From Nipponacmea schrenckii (taxonomy: Eukaryota > Mollusca > Gastropoda > Lottiidae), in assembly GCA_030562195.1 (NCBI GenBank), contig CM060202.1, positions 8,060,001-8,124,000 of the forward strand: a DNA stretch of 64,000 nt, read 5' to 3'. The translations under genes and the position numbers were made by a program. Below are positions 61,101 to 64,000 of the stretch, one piece after another; the stretch's first letter is position 1; each line of letters begins with the position of its first letter. The notes beneath the pieces are model-generated. The model saw only the letters and a program-made list of their open reading frames with translations. It was not told where the DNA came from and made no database searches.

Positions 61101-63560
61101 AGCACCTGTCAAAAAAAGCTCTGTATTAAAAAAGTAAGTTTTTGTTTTTTTATAAACACTATAAATTTTATGATTTTTCCATTTCAAATTTGTATTAGAA
61201 TGCCTTTTTGTTTGCCCAAATACTTATGTGTCTTTGTAATGTCAGTGTTAATCAGAAAGAATATAATTTTATATTGAATATTTCAGTTTGATATAAATCT
61301 GTTTATATTTGATATTAATGTGTTTATATTTGATATTAATGTGTTTATATTTGATATTAATGTGTTTATATTTGATATTAATTTTGATATTGAATATTTT
61401 GATATTTGATATTAATATGTTTATATTTGATATGAATGTGTTTATATTTGATATGAATGAGTTTATATTTGATATTAATGTGTTTATATTTGATATAAAT
61501 GTGTTTATATTTGATATTAATGTGTTTATATTTGATATGAATGAGTTTATATTTGATATTAATGTGTTTATATTTGATATAAATGTGTTTATATTTGATA
61601 TTAATGTGTTTGTATTTGATATAAATGTTTTTATATTTGATATAAATGTGTTTATATTTGATATAAATGTGTTTATATTTGATATTAATGTGTTTATTTT
61701 GATATTAATGTGTTTATATCTTATATTTCAGTTTGATAAAAATGTGTTTATATTTGATATTAAAATGTTTATATTTGATATTAATGTGTTTATATTTGAT
61801 ATTAATGTGTTTATATTTAATATCAATGTGTTTATATTTTTTGTAATATTTGATATTAATGTATTTATTATATTTGATATCAATGTGTTTATATTTGATA
61901 TTATTAATGTGTTTATATTTGATATTAATGTGTTAATATTTGATATAAATGTGTGTATATTTGATATTAGTGTGTTTATATTTGATATTAATGTGTTTAT
62001 ATTTGATATTAATGTATTTATATTTAATATTTCAGTTTGATATTAATGTGTTTATATAATATCAGTATTAATCAGAAAGGATTAAAATATTTGACATCTA
62101 AACCAGATATTATGTCATTGTTAACATGGCATCTACAAGGTAATACTCTTTGTTTTAAAAAACATCATGCCCATGGTCTTTTAAGCAATTTTTCTTATTA
62201 GAATTTGTGGAAAAGAAATAAAAAAAATGATTAAAACAATATTTAGACACAACTAGTCACAGATCAGCATCAGGTGTTCTATAGTGACTTTTGCTGTAGT
62301 CACAAATATGCAATAGAAGTGTTAAACAGATTAGAACCAGCCCCATTGCCAGGATTGAATTTGTGCTGGATCTCTGAATTATTGTCAAAGGGCCTGCGAA
62401 CTGGGCTGGAGGGGGGTTGGGTAAGTGGTCAAAAAGCTAATTTGACGTACATTCAGGAGAATGATGATAGACACTAACTGAAGCATTGCTGAACTTAAAA
62501 AAAGGTAGGGTCCAATTCGCTATTAGGGGTGGGGGGGGGGGGGCAGCCATGGCGACAGGTCCGATTAAAACATGTATTTAAATTTCTAAGGAATTATTGT
62601 ACTCTGAAATTTGTGTTTATTTAATAGAAGAGAATGATGATGAGAATAGGTTAAATACATTGAGAATTATACAGTCATTGATATCAGATGATAATAATGT
62701 TAATATTATACATCAACTTCAAGAACTGGTAAGTGTAAGAATTATTACAGAATTCATATGCATTTGGTTATAAGGTTTGGTTTGATTACCAAATAGAAAT
62801 AGTGGTTGGGTTCAAACATAAATCTATGTCATTTTCCAGTCTACCCAGCTTTAAATGGGTATTTGTAGTTCATGGGTTAGATCGTTCTTTAGAGATTAAG
62901 CCACGGACTCGCTGGTAGTAAGGATCCTTGTGAAACTTAGTTGCTGTTAACCTTGAGAAAAAAACTTTTTTTTAAAGGGGCATTCCTTTTGTGTATCTCT
63001 ATTGTTTTCCTCCAATTTATGTAAACTTTAAAATAAAAATCTAATAGAAATGTGTCTATGAACATCTCTGAAAGTTTTAACAATTTTAAATTTGAAAGTA
63101 TATTAACTTTTTAAGTTCATTATTGGCTTATTTAGATGTAAGAAAAGGATTTAAGCAAACGGATTAGTAGGTTTCAATTAATAATATTGAGCCATAACGA
63201 AGCCCAACAACAAAATCAACTGATACAAAAGTTCCATTTCTAATTAACATTTTAAGATAAATTGAGTTTGATTAAGTAGATACATTGGTTTAAATAGCAT
63301 ATTTTAGAAATATTTTCAGGTATAATTTAATAATATATGTTTTTGATAATGAAAATTTTGGATACTTCCCCTTTAATAAGAATGTTTGTCACATAAGTCG
63401 GCTAATTTGAAATGAAATTCTTTTAATGAAACCCTATCTTCTTTTTTTCCAGTTGCCTACATCTTATTTACATCAATTAGCTTCAGATAGAGATAAAAAT
63501 ATCCAAGATATTGCTTTGGAAATTATTATGGATCTTAGAAATGCTTTGAATGAGTCATGA
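58097..63560 (+). CDS. HSF2BP/MEILB2-like protein, whole gene
   Basis: Nine exons (58097-58135, 59037-59202, 59614-59717, 60203-60352, 60576-60708, 61010-61133, 62036-62139, 62628-62728, 63453-63560) join to 1029 nt, 342 residues, against 334 in human HSF2BP. Residues about 14-125 form a Leu/Gln-rich coiled coil, followed by DYCSSLGAACCTLLWRVS, the family's best conserved block, and an armadillo-like helical domain to the end. INQKGLKYL (human INLKGLKYI) and LRIIQSLI support the C-terminal half. In vertebrates the protein binds BRCA2 and HSF2 and helps load recombinases in meiosis; that role here is inferred. The ATG has a good context (A at -3, G at +4) and an in-frame TAA 6 bases before it. 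No catalytic residues are expected. Confidence 0.93.
58136..59036 (+). other. HSF2BP-like intron 1 (0.9 kb)
   Basis: Opens GTATGT, closes TTTTCTAG. Its first half holds the hAT-like MITE; the second half is featureless. Confidence 0.75.
58303..58456. mobile_element. 154-bp hAT-like MITE
   Basis: Terminal inverted repeats CAGGCCCGTAGCCA (58303-58316) and, read from the other strand, CAGACCCGTAGCTA (58443-58456) match at 12 of 14 positions. Perfect 8-bp target duplications GGTCTAGG flank it (58295-58302 and 58457-58464). TIRs starting CAG and 8-bp duplications are typical of hAT elements. The interior has long G runs that could pair with a C run (58415-58441) and no coding capacity, so it is non-autonomous. 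High GC contrasts with the intron. Confidence 0.82.
59037..59202 (+). CDS. HSF2BP-like exon 2: coiled coil start
   Basis: Codes residues 14-68. KYKDYVLIHKDDLSQLATEI then QLRQIVPKVI aligns with human FVKVRKKDLERLTTEVMQIR. The acceptor is TTTTCTAG; a nested CCTAG 10 bases later is a possible alternative. Ends phase 1 before GTAATT. Confidence 0.92.
59614..59717 (+). CDS. HSF2BP-like exon 3: coiled coil
   Basis: Codes residues 70-103, LESLKKSKELLEKESYHWK and so on, with charged heptad-like spacing. Acceptor TTTTAG, donor GTAAGA, phase 1 in and 0 out. Confidence 0.9.
59740..60000. repeat. About 20-bp minisatellite in HSF2BP-like intron 3
   Basis: Roughly a dozen units of the type TTTTCACATAGCTTTACTAA, well conserved at the left and at 59865-59905, decaying toward the right into CATAG-TTTACTGAGTTT forms. 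It begins about 25 bases after the exon 3 donor. Confidence 0.85.
60203..60352 (+). CDS. HSF2BP-like exon 4: conserved family block
   Basis: Codes residues 104-153. LRCDLQELSQQLSQQSDYC then SSLGAACCTLLWRVS matches human QQAEYCTEMGAAACTLLWGVS closely. This joins the coiled coil to the helical repeat domain. Acceptor CTTTCAG, donor GTGAGC. Confidence 0.96.
60576..60708 (+). CDS. HSF2BP-like exon 5: armadillo-like domain
   Basis: Codes residues 154-197: TKVDEFFSIVTSTLDGYL, an acidic linker, then ETNFILALCGTIT (human ESQFVFALAGIVT). Acceptor ATTACAG, donor GTAAGT, leaving one base. Confidence 0.95.
61010..61133 (+). CDS. HSF2BP-like exon 6: armadillo-like domain
   Basis: Codes residues 199-238: IAASAYGRNFIITNQNGRQL then IDTFSMFI, aligned with human VAAIACGREFLVNSSRVLLDTI. 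It ends with two bases of a codon (AA) before GTAAGT; exon 7 must supply the third base. Confidence 0.95.
61220..61259 (+). pseudogene. Relic copy of the 5' part of HSF2BP-like exon 7
   Basis: These 40 bases align without gaps to 62040-62079 inside exon 7, 33 of 40 identical. Read in the matching frame they give ILMCLCNVSVNQK against ILMCLYNISINQK. Four of the seven changes fall in two Leu codons and are silent; the other three are Tyr-Cys, Ile-Val and Ile-Val. No acceptor in the right phase precedes it and no donor follows, so it looks non-functional now. Confidence 0.75.
61287..62035. repeat. 21-bp minisatellite derived from exon 7
   Basis: About 35 tandem copies of TTTGATATTAATGTG plus TTTATA, with variants ATAAATG, ATGAATG and a few indels. 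Because 21 is divisible by three, a 243-codon frame stays open through most of it (LILMCLY, then FDINVFI after an indel), but this is repeat translation inside an intron, not a gene. The last unit straddles the acceptor and becomes the first 21 bases of exon 7. Confidence 0.93.
62036..62139 (+). CDS. HSF2BP-like exon 7: starts inside a minisatellite
   Basis: Codes residues 240-273: LILMCLYNISINQKGLKYL, then TSKPDIMSLLTWHLQ (human LMLMSLYNVSINLKGLKYI). The acceptor is ATATTTCAG at 62027-62035, and the first 21 exon bases equal the unit of the tandem array filling the intron before it. Choosing the later TATCAG (62060) instead would delete eight conserved helix residues, so this start is preferred. 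Confidence 0.88.
62140..62627 (+). other. HSF2BP-like intron 7
   Basis: Opens GTAATA, closes TTAATAG. Contains a patch richer in GC (62270-62570) with a 67-codon frame of unknown origin and a long poly-G run; possibly a transposon fragment. Confidence 0.8.
62526..62543. repeat. Poly-G tract (G4-T-G13)
   Basis: GGGG, one T, then 13 G. It can form a quadruplex in principle and is prone to sequencing or replication slippage. Confidence 0.9.
62628..62728 (+). CDS. HSF2BP-like exon 8
   Basis: Codes residues 275-307: ENDDENRLNTLRIIQSLI (human DPDAEVCLHVLRLVQSVV), then DDNNVNIIHQLQEL. Acceptor TTAATAG, donor GTAAGT, phase 1 in and 0 out. Confidence 0.93.
62729..63452 (+). other. HSF2BP-like intron 8 (0.7 kb)
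   Basis: GTAAGT to TTTCCAG. No exon or repeat seen inside. Confidence 0.85.
63453..63560 (+). CDS. HSF2BP-like exon 9 and stop
   Basis: Codes residues 308-342: LPTSYLHQLASDRDKNIQDI then ALEIIMDLRNALNES and TGA. Matches the human C-terminus (LPLQRILAMS, then LLEDLR). Acceptor TTTTTTCCAG. Confidence 0.94.
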   Translation: MPTSYLHQLASDRDKNIQDIALEIIMDLRNALNES

Positions 63561-64000
63561 ACTTTAGTTTGTCCTGTATGTATGGGTTCATTAAAATGTC
63601 TATATTTTTCTAGTTATTTGCAACAAGAGCAATTACTACAGGATAGTAGAATTTTACAATTTTCACCCTGTTAAGTCAGAATCTGTTACACTTGTCACGT
63701 CAGTCTGTCTGACCTGCACCTTTAATTAGTGTTATAAAAATCCAATAATCCAAAATTCTACAAAAAACTGTATATAATGGTATTTAGAAGCATGGTATCT
63801 TAACAAACATTGGTCATTTTGAGAATGAAAGGGATCTAGTTTTCAAAGTATCTTTTAAAAGTACAGTTTCAGCCATCTGTAACATTTTCAGAATTAAAAT
63901 CAAAGTTCAATTTCAGCTATCTGTCATACTCAATGTCTGGTAAGTAACTGTATGATAAGCAAAACAGCATTGTCATCTTTCAAGTACATGTATGTATAAA
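63561..64000 (+). other. HSF2BP-like 3' flank/3'UTR
   Basis: No AATAAA is present to the end of the window. ATTAAA at 63590-63595, 30 bases after the stop, is the nearest variant signal, and another ATTAAA-type site lies near 63893. The transcript end may lie beyond the window. Confidence 0.4.

Larger units (their letters stand above)
61134..62035 (+). other. HSF2BP-like intron 6 (0.9 kb), mostly repeat
   Basis: Opens GTAAGT, closes ATTTCAG. It holds a decayed partial copy of exon 7 (61220-61259) and then the 21-bp array up to the acceptor. Similar acceptor-like TTTCAG|TTTGATA sites occur at 61281-61286 and 61726-61731. Both would bring early in-frame stops. Confidence 0.88.

Noticed and set aside
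61309..62040. 243-codon open frame on the + strand, longest in the window
   Set aside because: It is translation of a 21-bp tandem repeat (unit length divisible by three) lying in intron 6 of the HSF2BP-like gene; no domain and no independent start.
62060..62139. Exon 7 starting at the later TATCAG acceptor
   Set aside because: Frame is kept but the protein would lack eight residues matching the conserved LMLMSLYNVS helix; the acceptor at 62035 restores it exactly.
62274..62477. 67-codon frame in HSF2BP-like intron 7
   Set aside because: Not needed to complete the protein, no flanking splice sites in phase, no recognisable domain; possibly a transposon fragment.

Overview
This is animal nuclear DNA. 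It is very AT-rich, has few CpG dinucleotides, and its genes are split by short and long introns with canonical GT..AG borders. The protein similarities and the density of short minisatellites, together with recurring GGGAGRTAA words, suggest a mollusc or another lophotrochozoan. That placement is an inference. Two genes can be rebuilt exon by exon. Both lie on the + strand, head to tail, with compatible phases at every junction.

Gene 1 (30387-50549, 8 coding exons, 480 codons plus stop) is an ETS1/ETS2/Pointed-class transcription factor. It has an N-terminal MAPK site (PPLTPGT), a Pointed/SAM domain, a linker with an IKQE SUMO consensus, and a C-terminal ETS DNA-binding domain followed by the short ETS1/2-type tail. 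Gene 2 (58097-63560, 9 exons, 342 codons plus stop) is an HSF2BP/MEILB2-like protein, which in vertebrates is a meiotic BRCA2-binding factor with an N-terminal coiled coil and a C-terminal armadillo-like domain.

Layout: 1-29.7 kb has no credible coding exon. It holds tandem repeats (a 20-bp triplet, a perfect 139-bp duplication, and a 35-bp satellite at 12.88-13.97 kb) and several foldback elements. A probable ets promoter and 5'UTR follow at about 29.7-30.4 kb, then the ets gene with large introns 1, 6 and 7. The probable ets 3'UTR runs to about 52 kb, and 52-57.5 kb is intergenic sequence with three minisatellites. The HSF2BP-like gene follows, with a small hAT-like MITE in intron 1 and tandem arrays in introns 3 and 6.

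The most unusual signal is in intron 6 of the HSF2BP-like gene. About 35 copies of a 21-bp unit end exactly at the acceptor of exon 7. The unit is the first 21 nt of exon 7 itself (coding LILMCLY of an armadillo helix), and a decayed 40-bp copy of the exon sits at the far side of the array. A second notable signal is the 35-bp satellite at 13.1-13.97 kb: it carries TGAGGTAG 20 times, so a minus-strand transcript would hold 20 let-7 8-mer seed sites. The two genes are unlikely to work in one pathway. Their adjacency is interesting because ETS2 and HSF2BP also share human chromosome 21 (from memory).
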